Source: Muricea muricata (taxonomy: Eukaryota; Cnidaria; Anthozoa; Malacalcyonacea; Plexauridae). Taken from it: a DNA stretch of 64,000 nucleotides. Location of the stretch: contig OY979716.1 in assembly GCA_963855995.1 (NCBI GenBank), forward strand, positions 46,643,213 to 46,707,212. Reading direction: 5' to 3'. The stretch's first letter is position 1. Every line of letters starts with the position of its first letter. This document shows, in pieces, positions 12,701-27,700 of the stretch. A program made the translations under genes and the position numbers. The notes beneath the pieces were generated by a model, which was not told the origin of the DNA, made no database searches, and saw only the letters and a list, made by a program, of their open reading frames with translations.

Positions 12701-15700
12701 ATATACAAACTCAAGCCGAAGGTGAGGGTTGTATATCTGATGCAACACAGACGCGAATTTTGTAAATAGCTTGTGAAACTCTCCAATTTTATAGACCAAT
12801 TTGCGAAGTAATTTTGAAAATACATCTTATATAAGACGAGAAAATCAAAGTTAAAGTTTATGAAAATTAACAGAATTCTGTATCAGAGTATACAGACTTC
12901 TTCACACTCATGATTTCTTTTGTGTTTTCTTCATGAATTATTAACGAGTTTCACAAGACTTTTACATCAGACCTGGAGGTAGTGAAAGCAATATGATTTC
13001 ATTTTGGTGATATTAAATGTGCTAAAAAATTAAAACTACACCTATTTATCATAGGTGTAGTTTTTCTTTTTTAACTGATTTCAATTTTACTATTTAACAA
13101 TTAGATTACGAGCTCGAGATTTCTATGCGGTGATAGCTGATGAGGGCGAAGCCCGAAACAACTATCACCGCATAGAAATCGAGAGCAAGTAACCTAGTTG
13201 TTTTAGTAGATTCAGAGGTCAAACATGGAATATTCAACAAAAAATTTGATTTTTAAGCAATTTTTTTAAAAGAAATCTCTATAGGAAGATGATTGTTTCA
13301 CTACTCACTATCTATCGAGGAATAGATAGCGAGTAGAGCAACCAATCAAATTACAGCATTTGCAATAGTATACTAGTATGATTCTACTAATGTAATATAG
13401 ATACAGGACGGACATGGATAACAAAATTTTGCTAAAGTTCTTGACCTGCTTTAAATATTTGCTAATGATAATTATTTTACGTGAGATCAGGGTCTTAGCT
13501 AGAAAGCTCTGTAAGCTAAAAATAAAAAACAAAACATGAAAAAATATATTGAAGCCAGCTTGTCCTTTTTATGTATATAAGACTGTGTTGGTTTATTATG
13601 TATTCTGTGTTGGAATATTAGTATGTTGTAAATACTTATTACCTGTAGTAATTTGAAATATTGGTAAAGTCATGATATCAATGTTGCATAGCGTGTAATT
13701 TATCAAAATTCAAAAATAATGCTCCGCAACTTCCCCCCCCCCGCCTTGTCCCCCCAAAAAAGTGTTGTCAGTGTGCTGGAAATGCCATTTTAGAAACTGT
13801 TAAACACATAGAGTATATGAACATGTACTTGCGTTTGCGGGCAAAACTGTCACATGCAAACCTCAACAGTTTAGCTGTTTAACTGTAAAAGAGTAAATGA
13901 AACAAGAAACTAGCAGTAATGGCTGTCTAAATGTAAGCTGCTTTTAGGGCTGTGCAATCTCCAATTTTTCAGCTCCGGCTTTATATATTTGTTCACACTT
14001 TAAACATGTCAAAACTGGGGAAAAGTTAAAGTGATAAAATCTAACCGAGTAATAGCGTACATTACTTGGCTTCTGATTTTGATAGTCTTGAATTTCGTGT
14101 AAAAAGGTGCATAACACCTTGTCAAATTTGTCACTGGCACACAATTATCCATTCTCTCAATATGTTATTCTTATTTTGATGCACCAGCCGGAGGTAGAAA
14201 GATAATCCTAACTCCGGCTCCGGCCGGGCAGAAAATGCCGGAGCTTCGACCGGTCTCCGGCGCACAGCTCTACAGTTGCTGCTTCCGCTAAGACAGGACG
14301 GTGCAGTGGCACCGATTATCTGATAAAAATACTGATATTTTAGAACCATCCTCAGAGATATGAAAAACGAGATTAATATGAATCTAGTTTTAAACACTGA
14401 TATATTTTTTTCTTTGCCAGGGTTACTTGTTCATCTCAGTTTTAATAAGCGCCAACAGTGACCTAATGCGTCTTATAATTCAGAACATAAAGAACGACTT
14501 AGCGAATCGCAATCCAGTACATGTAAACTTAGCTTTGCAGTGCATTGCAAATATCGGAAATACCGAGATGGTCGAGGTATTCAGTAGTGAGGTGCCCAAG
14601 CTGATAATATCTGGAGAGACCTCTGACAGCGTGAAGCAATGTGCGGCATTGTGTCTCTTGCATTTGTATCGCATCAAGAAAGATGTTCTTCATCAAGCTG
14701 ACTGGACTTCAAGAATTGTGCAGCTTTTGAATGACAAACATTTGGTATGAAATTCATTACCTTCTTACTCTTAAGGCCGGTACACACGAGGCGCCAACTC
14801 GCTGCAACACGTTGCTGCAGCAAATCGCTTTGTGTGTACAGTCAAGCGACAAGTCGTGTGTGCTAATTCCAGCGATAAGTTGCAGCCACAAATCACCTGG
14901 TGTGAACGCTAACACAATTTCGCGGCGACAGAATCAAACCAATTTAATTTTGTACGACATGTTGCGTCGAGAAAATTTTGTCGCGGTTACAAATTTTTTG
15001 ATAAAATTCTCCTGTTCACGCGATGAAATTTGTTGCAACGATTTGTCGCCTCGTTTCTCTCAGCCATTATGGAGATAATTAATTCGTTTTCGAATGTATT
15101 CATTAAGAAATATAAAACATTTTCCGTGTTGATATACAGCTATATCAACACGAGTGAAAGTTGGAAAAACTATGTATTTTGTAGGAATTTTCCGTGTTTG
15201 CCAAGAGTTATAACTACACGATTCTCAGCCAATGAGCGTTCAGAATTTACAAATGCCATGGTATAATATTGTTTTCAATAGATGATTCCACTTACAGATG
15301 GTTCCAACTGTTGATCTAGGCAGTTCATATGAATAAAATAGGCAAATCATATGAGTATTTAGTAAAGACTAGAGTGGTGCGATAAATTTTAGAGTATGAA
15401 CCGGCGCTTTGTTTTCTGCTTTCTGCTGGAGTAAAGCTTGTATAGATAGTTTTCACGTGACGTCACAAGAACGTAAAATTAAACCTAAAAGTCTGGCCCT
15501 CTGTTGTGTTCTTTATATCGTCATTAGGAGCATCCATAGTAAAAAATTTGGTTGATGCGTCCATTTTTCATCGAGTTAGGGCATTTTAAAGAATATTATT
15601 GCTGACGTCAGCATTATTTTGAAAGTATTTCGAAATTAACTAACCAATTAATTAACTGTATTTCGCACAAAATTTAGTTTGAAAAAGCTTGCAACTTGCA

Positions 15701-18700
15701 AAAAAGCTTGCAAAAGATCAACAACTAAAGTCTGATCTAATTGTAAGAAGAATCTAAGAATCCCATCCTTATAATGAAGAAGCGCTTTAATTAACGCGGA
15801 TTACTTTTAGGTCTTCCAATGAAAACAAGATTGTATTAACGCGAATTGTGGTCTGCATGGTTAACTTAGAGTTAAATACCGAGAAGGATGTATGTATGTC
15901 ATATACAGCCTTATATGACATACATCCCGACTTTCGAGGTATTTAACTAACTTAATTTATTTTTGAAGAGGTTTTCTAACCGAGTCTTTTGACTTTAAAC
16001 AATTTAAGTCGAGATTTTTCCACAACTTTGATCTAATTATTTATTCAAGGTTAATAACCTATATACAACCCGCGGTACATCAAAGAAAACTGGCTCAAAA
16101 ATAAATTAAAGGCCGAAACAGACCGAACGCGATTTGACGGCGCGACGCGAGTTTTCGATTTTCGACGTCCTTTAATTTAATCCTTTTCTATTTTTCCCCA
16201 ATCTTGGAAAGGACTTCAGCAATTTAAGCTATTTGGTGCACATATCTAACCAAATTTCTTTCCGTTGATGGATTTATTTAAAAATCGCGTCGCGTTGGCA
16301 AATCGCATCCGGTCTCTGCGAAGGTTTATAATCTGTGATTTTATAATCTAGAATTGTGATTAGTGCACTAAGTGAATAATAGGCTGTGATAGTTAACTGA
16401 AATAAGAGGGAGCACTGATGTTTCTAGTTTACATTAGTATGATGTATTTTGATATTAAAAGAGTTGGGGTATAAAAAACAAATCAAGGTCTCTTTAATTG
16501 ACGATAAATAAAAATTAAGTACTTTAAATCAACGCCGATTACATCAATTAACTTTAATTGTAGATTACCGCGGATTTTTGAAATCCACGTTAATAAAGTG
16601 CATCGTCAATTTCCTAATAAATGATAATCTTAATAATGATAAACCTTATTTAAAGATGGTGCAATTGACTACAAAAATAGTTTAGCATAGCTAATCTTAC
16701 ACTGGGTCTTTAATTTATGTTTGAAATAATGTAGACTTGTATATAAAATTAGACTTTAGTACATTGTAAGCATGTTTACTGTTTGCAATGCACTAAAGTC
16801 TAATTTTATCAGTTTAGTCGGCGGTATCCACAAATCGTTGCTTACTGAGCTTCTTGTTACTGGGTTAGTGGCTGAGGTAATAAGGTAAATCTAGCAGTAT
16901 TTTTTTCTCAAAAAGTTCATCGCGCGTAATTGGGAATCACACAATATGCTCAAGTCTGTACGAACAGATCTTTAAATACTTTATTAGACGATGTCTAAGC
17001 GGTAGGAGTGCGAACGAGACTCGAGGTCCCATGCGAGGCACTCCTCCAATTTGAACTACGACAGACAGTACATAGAATAAAATATACATACCTATACAAT
17101 CGTAAATAAGCTACCAGCTCGAGAATATGTTACCAGCTCGAGAATCAGTTTGATTTGAAATATTACATACTTTAGTATTATACTTAAATACTTAAATATA
17201 CATTGATATATTAATTTCGATATGTTATATTTCGATAGATACTCAAATAGTGAACTCTATTTATTATGCCAAAAATTTGGGGGGAGGTATTTTTGAAAAG
17301 GGTGAACATTTTGTTTTGGAGGGTTAAAGTTAAAGCGGGGTACCTTAAAATTTGTCTGTGAAATCATCACGTGCGACATCAACTTTACTTTCGTTTTCGC
17401 TCTGCTGTTTAGGGTGTGGTTACCTCAGCAACCAGTCTTATACATTCTCTTGTTCAACGTAGTCCGGATGAATTTCAAGGATGTGTGCAAGTAGCCGTGG
17501 GACGTCTAAGCAGAGTATGTACTGACTATAACACTCGTACATTGCAAACTTTCACACCGGAAAATCAAGGTCTGGTGATTGATCATAGCATAAATTCCAG
17601 CTGGAAGGAAAAATGGCTGGCCATGAAATTAATTCTAAAAATTTTAAAAATTCTCATGGAGTTAATAATGGCCACAAAGGCTTAAAATATAACAACTTTA
17701 TCGTTTACAACGTTTCGGAGCATTACCTTTGTGGTCATTATTAACTCCATGAGAATTTTTAAAAATGAGGCTTAGAGAAAGTTCGATGATAAAACTCTAA
17801 AAATTTTGTGTCACCATGGAAACATTTTGAAAATTGGTTGTGAAACGTTTTTGAATATTTCCCTTGTACAGCTTATGAGTATGTGGTGAAAAATATTATG
17901 GTGTACATGCAGTCATTTGGGATTTAATATGCTCTATAGAAATTGTAATCCATACAAAGTCAAGAGCGCGATTGATTGGCTTTGATTGGCTCGCGCTGAA
18001 ACGACGTCAGCCGTGCGTCTACCCTCTAATAGATCACGCTATTCGAATGATGAAAAGCCAAAGTGAATGGACCTTTAAACTTTTAGACGAAATTTTGAAA
18101 AAAAATCGAAGTAGGAAAAAATATTACCGCAGCTTGAAAGAGCGTCCTGCACTTAGTAAAATTGCAAAGTTTGGTTGTAAAATGGTGTAAACTATAGAAA
18201 ATATAGCCCTGCGAAGTTGGCAAATTTTCTGTAGTTCTGTATTGAAAAAATACCCAAGTGTGTCAACTGGGTATTATTTTCCACCCGTAATACAAATGTA
18301 TACAAAATTTGCCAAATTCGCAAGGCTGTATTTTTCGTATTTTAGAACATTTCACAACCAAACTTTGCAATTTTACTAAGTTTAGAATTCTCTTTCAAGA
18401 TGTAATATTTTTTGCCTGTTTCGAATTTTTTCGAAGTTTCGTCTAAAGGGTTAAAGGTCTATTCTGATTATTGTATAATTTCTTCCAGATCGTAACAGCG
18501 TCCTATACAGACCTTCAGGACTACACTTACTATTTTGTCCCAGCACCGTGGTTGTGTGTGAAACTCCTAAAATTGTTGCAGCTTTATCCACCCCCAGGTT
18601 AGAAGATCTTAATTTTTCACATAGAGATGGTAGTAATATCCAGTACTTAATGATTTTGTTTATGTTTTCTAATTGCTTTAGTTGACGATCCTGCGACATT

Positions 18701-21700
18701 AGGAAGATTGAATGAGGCTTTAGAAGCCATTCTTAATAAAGCTCAGGTGAGCAATGGACCTTTAGACTTTTAGACGAAATTTTGAAAAAAGTCGAAATAG
18801 TAAAAAATATTACCACAGCTTGAAAGAGCATCCAAAGTTTGGTTGTAAAATGTTGCAAACTATAGAAAATATAGCCTTGCGAAGTCGGCAAATTTTCTGT
18901 AGTTTTGTATTATCCGTGAGAAATGAATACCCAAGGGATATTATTTTCCACCCGTAATACAAATGTATACAAAATTTGCCAAATTCGCAAGGCTATATTT
19001 TTTATAGTTTACAACATTTTACAGTCTAACTTTGCAATTTGACTACGTTTAGGATGCTCTTTAGAGATGTGGTAATATTTTTGCCTGTTTCGAATTTTTT
19101 CAAAATTCCGTCTGTAAGGTTTTAGGTCCATTAGTAAACTGCTGAAAGCGAAGCACTTTGTTTATCCATGACGGAACAATGTGGGTGATAAATAGCAGTG
19201 AGTGACGCAGATTGAGTAGTCCGCAGGAATGAAAATAGCATGTGTAACCAACCCTCACTTAGCCATGGAAGCTCTATCACAGAATAGCAACTAACCAGAA
19301 GGTTTACTCTCGCCGAAACTTTCCCTCTTATCGAGCTGAACAAGTGTATTCCAGTTCGCTAGTTGTTCCCATCGTTCAAACAGACGCCATTCTTCACGAG
19401 CAAAGATCCTTTGAAATATATTCTAACTAGCTCTAAGTTGTCTGTAATCCCAATTGTATTTTAACGCTGGCAAAATTAAAACGCACAAATGTGACTAGTA
19501 ATTTCTTACATAGTTAACCTTCTGGTTAAATTCCTCTTCTGTGGCTATATCCAGTCTACTGCGAGATCAGTGTCTCTGGGTAAAAAACCTACTGTTTGCC
19601 TCGGGATCAGTGAACATAACTGTGTTAGATGATTTTGAATCGGGGTTAGGGTTAAGGCTGGTGCTCTTTGTAAGATCTATTTCTGTGTAAACTTAACGCA
19701 ACTGTTTCGTTCATGTAGGAACCTCCCAAATCAAAGAAAGTGCAACATTCCAACGCGAAGAATGCAGTTTTGTTTGAAGCAATTAGCTTGATAATTCACA
19801 TGGACTGGTAAGATGCAAATTGAGACTACTCGACTGAGAGTCGAAGCCGCGAGCTTGTGGTGGTGAAAGGCAAATTGTCTAGCCACTTGCCTCGGCACCT
19901 ATCTTAGACATTCATATTGGAATGAGTTCATGCATTGTATTCACTCAAACATATAACGAGCCTAACATGATTGTTATACCTGGTTTTTACGAACAATTTA
20001 ACTTAGTATCGTGTTGTCATTCTTGTGCTCAATACGTTCTCATGTTTTTCTTGTTTGCAGCGAACAAAGTTTGCTTATACGTGCATGTAATCAACTTGGA
20101 CAATTTTTAACTCACAAGGAAACAAATTTAAGGTAAGTTAGTTGTCGATATTGTGGAGCTTGCATATGTACCCTCTCTTTTCGAAAATTTATAATCAATC
20201 GTATATTTATGTCCACTGTATCTGTTGAGAACAACAAACTGCTACAGTAATACCCTGCTGCTGCAGTAAAACCCCGCATAAAAGAACCAGTTAATTTGAT
20301 TTTAGGCTGAAGTGTTTCTTATATAACAGGTACTTAGAAAAGAAATCAGGCTGAAGTGGTTCTTAACTGGTTCTTATTTCCAGCCAAAAACAATTGTTCC
20401 TGGTATAGAGTTTTAAACCTCTTATTGTATAAAATGTCCCTACTTCTTCACTTTTTTACGGGACATTAAGTCGCTAGTTTGTTTCTGGTTATATTAATAT
20501 GGTTGATGCATGGCATATATTTTATGCCAGTCAAACACTGGGTGAACAAAGGGTGATCATGATTTGTTGATTACATTATGAAGATGAATTATGCTGTGAA
20601 TTGATTGCTGTTTTGATAAAACATGCATGCATGATTAAGGATGTGGTTGAAAGACAATTCCTGCTGGCGAGATAGCAGTATTTTGTTTTCTTCCTAGTAC
20701 ATGATTAGCGGCTATTTCAGCTAAAAGTTTAATAAGGATTTTTAAGAACCAGTTTGATTTGCCAGCCTGAAGTGGTTCTTTTATTTTGGGTACCTATTTG
20801 TCCAAATTTCAGGCTGGTGGTTCTTAACCCACTGGTTCTTTTATGCGGGGTTTTATTGTATTTTTGTCGTACAAGGAACAAACTCAGTTCGTTTACTTTT
20901 TCCTGCTCTGTTTTGCAACTGTTTGCACAGAAAATCAATAGAATGGGGTGTTTTTCGTCGCCCGCGCTTCAGCTTTAACACAAATCAAATCCCCCAAACC
21001 GGTTATGACCGCCAGCTACGAACTACACTACTGCTGACGTGACATTCGTGATACAACTTAATACACTTTACTTTGGAACCCTGTAACCCACTTTAAATAT
21101 ACATCAAGTCAGGACTTCTGTTTACATATTTTAAACACGAGCAGCAATGTCTGTGGAACAATCCATTTTGAAACTTTTTTGCATGTGAAAACTCGGAATG
21201 TTTTCCTTCTTTTTAATAGTTTTTTTTCCCGAAAACATTCTACAGACAAGTTTGACAACGTGTTTTTTTTTATCCAGTTTTATATCCAGCATTTTGAGGT
21301 CACTCACATTAGTCACATACCTACTTACTCTTATGTTAGCTTGCGGCAGCGTAACGGAGAACAAAAGTAACTACGCATTAGAATGTATCATAATGTACTC
21401 TTCCGCAAACCAGAACATTGGTATCCAACCATGTGAATAATCCAAAGATGGGAATTGGTATCGACGCAATAGGCATTCTAAGCTAAATTTGTCTATTGTA
21501 ATTGCTGTTCATGTTTAAAACATGTAAATGAAAAGTCCTGAAATACATTTAAAGCGAAGTTACAGGGTTCCAAAATGAAGCGTGTTGGACCTACGTTTTG
21601 AAATCTCAAGCAAGATATGGCTGCAATTGTCAATCTTATATGTATCCAAGGTGTTGAAACAAGTTATGTTTGTTTTTAGGTATTTAGCTTTAGAAGGACT

Positions 21701-24700
21701 GTGTGCAATGTCTCAGTCGGATTACTCTAGTGATGCTGTCAGAAAACATCAGGAAACTATTGTCAAGGCTCTAAAGGTAAAGACCGGAGTGTCCGAGTGA
21801 GTGTTCTTTCGTCAAAAAGGCTAAATTTGACATTTCTTTTACTTTCTGTATGATTGGTTGATCGATTGGTCTTTCAAACAATTAGACTGCACTGACATAA
21901 ATTTTCTGCTTTCATTATATACATCTATAAGACGAAACAGACTCCGAAAATCATCATCTTGTAAACTCAAGATTTGAGTTATTTAAATAAACAAGACACA
22001 AAATTCTGGTGATATTTCGACTTTATTACAAAGTCATTGTCAAACCTCACTGAATATTTACAAGCTGTGCTAAGATCTTATAAGGTGAGACACAGGAAGA
22101 TGACGTAGGCGTCTGACATGAAATGCGAAACTATTTACAAAAGCGATTATTAAGAGTAAGAATTACAAAAAAAGCATTAGTTCCTTTGTGGCTTTAAGAC
22201 CATTATTAACTGCTGGCCTTTTGAACTTAATATGAAGCGCTTCCAAAAAGAGCAAGATATTAGCGTTTGTGTGTTGGAGTGACTGCAGTATTTTAGTGTT
22301 ATTAGTGATAAGTTCATAGTCACTGAAAGGTTTGTCAGGATTGAGATCATTGACGTTGTCGCAAAGATTGTGTAAGTCTGCTATGGGTCTGGCATGTTCA
22401 CATGTCGTTAGGTGTTCAGAACTTACTCTTAATAATCGCTTTTGTAAACAGTTTCGCATTTCATGTCAGACGCCTACGTCATCTTCCTGTGTCTCACCTT
22501 ATAAGATCCTGGCACAGCTTGTAAGTATTCAGTTAGGTTTGACAATGACTTTGTAATAAAGTCGAAATATCACCAGAATTTTGTGTCTTGTTTATTTAAA
22601 TAACTCAAATCTTGAGTTTACGAGATGATGATTTTCGGAGTCTTTTTCGTCTTATATTTGATAAAATTGTCTGCGGGAAAAGGATTTATTTACATCTCAT
22701 TGTGTAAATTTTCTGCTTACACTCTACGGTCCAGCAGAAACTTTCTGTGCGACCAACGGTCCCATGGTCTGATACATTTTCCACCCACCATTTTAGTAAA
22801 TTCAGCTACCAGATGTCGTGATTCATACTGTAACATGATATAATAATTAATAGCTACAGTTGTTAGTATTGCCTGTAGTTTAAAATCACTCGTTTTATCC
22901 GTGATGAAATATGAGAGACGAGCAGTAAGCTCGATATACACGACCAAAATTATAATCTGTTGAACGGGGTGGAAAAACGTTGAGGGCAACATTGTTCATT
23001 ATTGTCATATTAGCACTCTTACACAATGAGTGCATATAGAAACCTCGGCGTGGGGGGTGCATTCCTCCCCCCCCCCTTCCCCCAGAAAATCTGTCGCTAG
23101 TTCTAAGTTTAGTCGTCTTTGTGTTGTAGGACGAGCGTGATGTTAGTGTGAGGCAGAGAGCTGCAGATTTACTCTATGCCGTGTGTGACAAGTCGAATGC
23201 CGAGGAAATTGTATCTGAAATGATAGAATATTTAGAACATGCGGACTACTCTATCCGAGAAGAAATGGTTAGTATTGTTTTGTGAGTGCACTTGTAAATT
23301 TATCCTGTACTGTGTGTCTTAGTATTAGAGTTCGAGCTCGAGATATTTGTGCATTTAAAGCGGTTTCATCTTTCTTACAATTTGCCATGCTTTAGGATTG
23401 TTTTGTGAGCGTACAGTACTTGTAAATTTATCCTGTACTGTATGTCTTGTTATTAGAATTCGAGATATTTGTGCTTTTAAAGCGGTTTCATCTTTCTTAC
23501 AATTTGCCATGCTTTAGGATTGTTTTGTGAGCGTACAGTACTTGTAAATTTATCCTGTACTGTATGTCTTGTTATTAGAATTCGAGATATTTGTGCTTTT
23601 AAAGCGGTTTCATCTTTCTTACAATTTGCCATGCTTTAGGATTGTTTTGTGAGCGTACTTGTAAATTTATCCTGTACTGTATGTCTTGTTATTAGAATTC
23701 GAGATATTTGTGCTTTTAAAGCGGTTTCATCTTTCTTACAATTTGCCATACTTTAGGATTGTTTTGTGAGCACACTTGTAAATTTATCTTGTACTGTATG
23801 TCTTGTTATTAGAATTCGAGATATTTGTGCTTTTAAAGCGGTTTCATCTTTCTTACAATTTGCCATACTTTGGGATTGTTTTGTGAGCACACTTGTAAAT
23901 TTATCCTGTACTGTATGTGTGGTTATTAGAGTTCGAGCTCGAGATATTTGTGCTTTTAAAGCGGTTTCTTCTTTCCTACAATTTGCCATGCTTTAAGATT
24001 GTTATCTGAGCGCACGTGTGTTGCAGTGCGTCTACTACAAAGTGAGACCTCTCAGACAACACTCGCGTATAGTCCACGCTGCTGTTGATGGCAAAATTTT
24101 GATATGAAAGCTGTGTAATGGCTGAGTACAGACTATGTATCAGTTTATGACTATTACAGTAGTTTACGATAATAGTTAATTCGTTGACTTTTCAAATTTT
24201 ACGTTTAATACTAGTATGCTTATTTTGAAATTGACATTGTTTTTCCGCTACGCTGACTGGCCAACGTGCTTGCCATTTTGAGCGATTTTCTATTTTCGTT
24301 CTTCGAAATCAAGTGTTATAGTGTTGTCCAAGCGACCCCGCTTAGAGTAGACGTACTGTAATTTATTCTGCATGTCTTTATTTGAATTCTTCAATCACAA
24401 TTGAAATCCGGATCTTTGTACTTTATGCAAAGTGATTTCATGATTTCATCTTAGTTATTTTACTTTTTAGGTATTAAAAGTTGCAATATTAGCTGAGAAG
24501 TATGCTACAGATTACGAGTGGTATGTGGACACAATACTCAGTTTAATAAGAGTTGCAGGCGACTACGTGAGTGAAGAGGTAAGAAATGTTGGGAACTCTA
24601 AACTTCTACATATTTTATTCGAAAGCATTCTAATTGGTCAGTAAACAAGTTATAAACATTTTAACAAACTTTTCAAAATTTCGAGGAATTGATCATGCAG

Positions 24701-27700
24701 AGAAACTGGTGAACTTGAGCAAATATTTTCGGAACAGTTAGAGGAACTGCCAAATTTGAGCAAATAAATTGGTCAAATATTTTCGGAACGCTTCTATTGC
24801 CGCAACTGTAATGCCTCGAATGTACTAGTTGCTATCGTATACTTTTCTCGAGGTGCTAGTTAGGGCCGTACATATCCTTTCACTGGAGATATTTTTTCCT
24901 TCGTCGTTTTTAAACTGTATGTATTAAAACATAATTAATAATTCGCAAGAAAAAACCCTACAAAGGAAAGGACAACCGTAGCAGTGATTTTATACCTGAT
25001 AAAATTCTAACTAACGTCACGTGTTATATAAAAGTACATGTGGCATCATTGTGTTTTAAGCTATCTAAAACACTCGTAACCAGTGACTGATTAAAGGTTC
25101 ATGGTGACGGTCTTACTTTAGTTACTCAACATTGAGAATTAAATTTGTAGTGGTTTACTTTTTACACTAATCTGTTTCACATTTGTTTAGGTTTCAATTA
25201 AAGCATAATTTAACAACTCGTTTAAGTTCTTTCCTTAAACCTTCTTAAAAAAACATCGTTGAACTTTACTCTTATTTACACGTACGAACCCTATCAGTGT
25301 CTGTAATAATCTTAACAGTAAATAGAGATCACTGCATGGTTGGTGCGTGAGTTTAGCAATCTTTCTCAGCAAGTGCATAATAAAAATCGTACAAACGAGC
25401 CAACTATGCAGTAATTTCTTTATGCCATACGTAAAGTATTGAAGTCTCAAAACAGATTCATGCCGTTTATTTCCTCATTATTAACTTAAATAGCGAGTCG
25501 AAGCTGCTTTTTTTTCCCATTTCATGTATTTCGTTTGAAAACAAACTCTTATTCTTTTTTATATAAAAACGCTTTCCGGCAATACGATTTTTTTCACTAG
25601 TGAGAAGGACCGTATGGCCAATCAAAATGCTGATACGATAATTTTTTACTAGTGAAGAAAATCGTTCGGCCAATGAAAACGCTTATTCGCTTCTCAGTGA
25701 AACTATGATTTTTATTTCACCCGTTTACCTCGCGTAAATCTCTATGTATGGCGTAATAACACTTTATTAACCTCGCTTGCTCGATACGTGCTCTGTGCAG
25801 ATACATGTCGGACCGAGGTCTTTTTTTGTACAGACCGAGCCCGTAGTTTAATGAACTCTTTATACGCTCAAAACATTTATATTTTCTTGGTAATGAAGCT
25901 TGTTTTCCTGGTGTCCTTTTCTTCGACTCGTTCTCATACATGACTTTTCCTTATATTTGCCTGTGAACATTTGTCTCTGTTGTTTTTTTCCTCGTAAGTT
26001 TTAAATCGTCAAAAGTATTTAAATGATTTCAGCAAGTAATCAAGTATTCAAATTAGTAGCAAACAATTTCTTGCCTTAGAATAGTTTAACAAAGTTTACT
26101 GCTGTAACATTTGTACTTTTTTGTAATGCATGTTCCTTCATTTCTTTAATTTCCTCAAAAGTCAAAATCAAAACAGCTTTTATTGGCGACCATTTTGAAT
26201 TTTTCTGTTAAGTGCTTCTCGGCCAATCACACGCCGCCATTAAATTGGAAATGATGCTTGCCATATGATAATACGCTATTAATTCTGCTGCATAATTTTG
26301 AAAATCTATCTCCCAAATAAGGGACTGTCAGTAAATGTCATAATATTGTAGGTAATAGTATAGCAGGCTATAGCAGTTGTTCGCCTTGTTCATTATTCAT
26401 TCCCGTGTTCTTGCACCATGTTTCAGGTCTGGTTTCGAGTCATCCAAGTTGTTATAAACAGAGATGACATACAGGGTTATGCTGCGAAGACTGTTTTTGA
26501 AGCGTTACAGTCGCCCACATGCCACGAGAATATGGTTCGTGTTGGTGGCTATATTCTTGGGGAATTTGGTAATCTTATTGCCGGAGATCACAGGTCAAGG
26601 TAATGTGAAATTGAAAAGTTCAAAATCAAACATAAAATCCTAGAATAACTGCAAAATTACGTATGTATTTTTTCGTTATAATTATTACGTTTCAAAGTTA
26701 AGCTCCAATTAGCCAAGTCAAGACCGTTACTTGTCGAAAGCGCGTCGCCGTCAACCTATACTTAACAGGCTTTGTGAACACATGGTTGGTTTCACAACAG
26801 AATACTCGCTCCTCTTGATGCCCGCACGGCTGCAATCTTCCTATAGCAAGTCCTGTGCCGATTCAGTAATTTTTACTTATTAAACTGCTATAATACATGG
26901 CTCGGAAATGCATCCAGCATTCAACTAAGCATTTCACTTCGCAAATTTCGGTTTCGCCGTTCGATCAACCCAGGTCTTGTTACATAGTTTCTGCGTTTTC
27001 GATGTTTATATGTTAATATGCGGCGTTATTCACATTGCATTGTCGTTTAAGTCGTTGTTCAGTCGATAAACTCCCGACGAAAGGCCTTTTGCTCGAAACG
27101 CCCATGCTTTTTCACTTTATCGTTTAAGGTAGCGAAAGAATATATGCCCTCCGTGCACACTGGCAACAAAAGCTGATCGTTTTAGACTGAAATTCACCCT
27201 CATAAGCTGCACTATATGCGAGCTGCTTGTTTATATTCCAGTTGTTATTTATTGTAAATAGTTTATTTACTATCTCTGAACTATGTCTTCTTTTTTTTCA
27301 GTCCTATGGTCCAGTTTAATCTTCTTCACAGCAAATTTCCATTGTGTTCGTCTTCTACGCGTGGTCTGTTACTATCCACGTATGTGAAATTCATTAACCT
27401 TTTCCCGGAAATTAAACAGCAAATCCAAGAGGTATACAAATACGTTATAATCCATTATTTTTCTTTATAAGTGCGCGGAATGCTATGAATAGCCTGCAAT
27501 CTGATTATTTGTAGCTGATCACGGTCAAAGCGATATTTTTTGTAAACAATCCTACAGAAGTGAAACTAATTGATGGGATATAGATAGCTGTGGATAAATA
27601 ACGCTGTGAGCCAGTAAATTATTTGGATTGCAAATTGTTGCATGCATGAAAATACAATCCTAATAAATTACTGAAATTGTTAAACGTCACCATGAATGAT

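Larger units (their letters stand above)
14745..17412. other. AP-2 alpha intron 4, repeats only
   Basis: No supported gene. TTAAGGCCGGTACACACGAG at about 14772 resembles the start of TTAA-targeting MITEs, but the other end was not found. Small hairpins lie at 15878-15949 (TTAAATACC...GGTATTTAA around ATGTATGTCATATA) and 16747-16810. Confidence 0.4.

Noticed and set aside
14731..15266. Two plus-strand ORFs after exon 4
   Set aside because: Lie in intron 4 over a dispersed repeat starting GGCCGGTACACACG; no protein motifs.
17416..17685. ORF continuing past AP-2 alpha exon 5
   Set aside because: The adaptin similarity ends exactly at the GTATGT donor; the rest is intron.
23753..23996. Two overlapping ORFs with internal repeats, and a CRISPR-like look
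   Set aside because: Produced by the 120-bp tandem array. Units are contiguous without unique spacers, and the DNA is eukaryotic.
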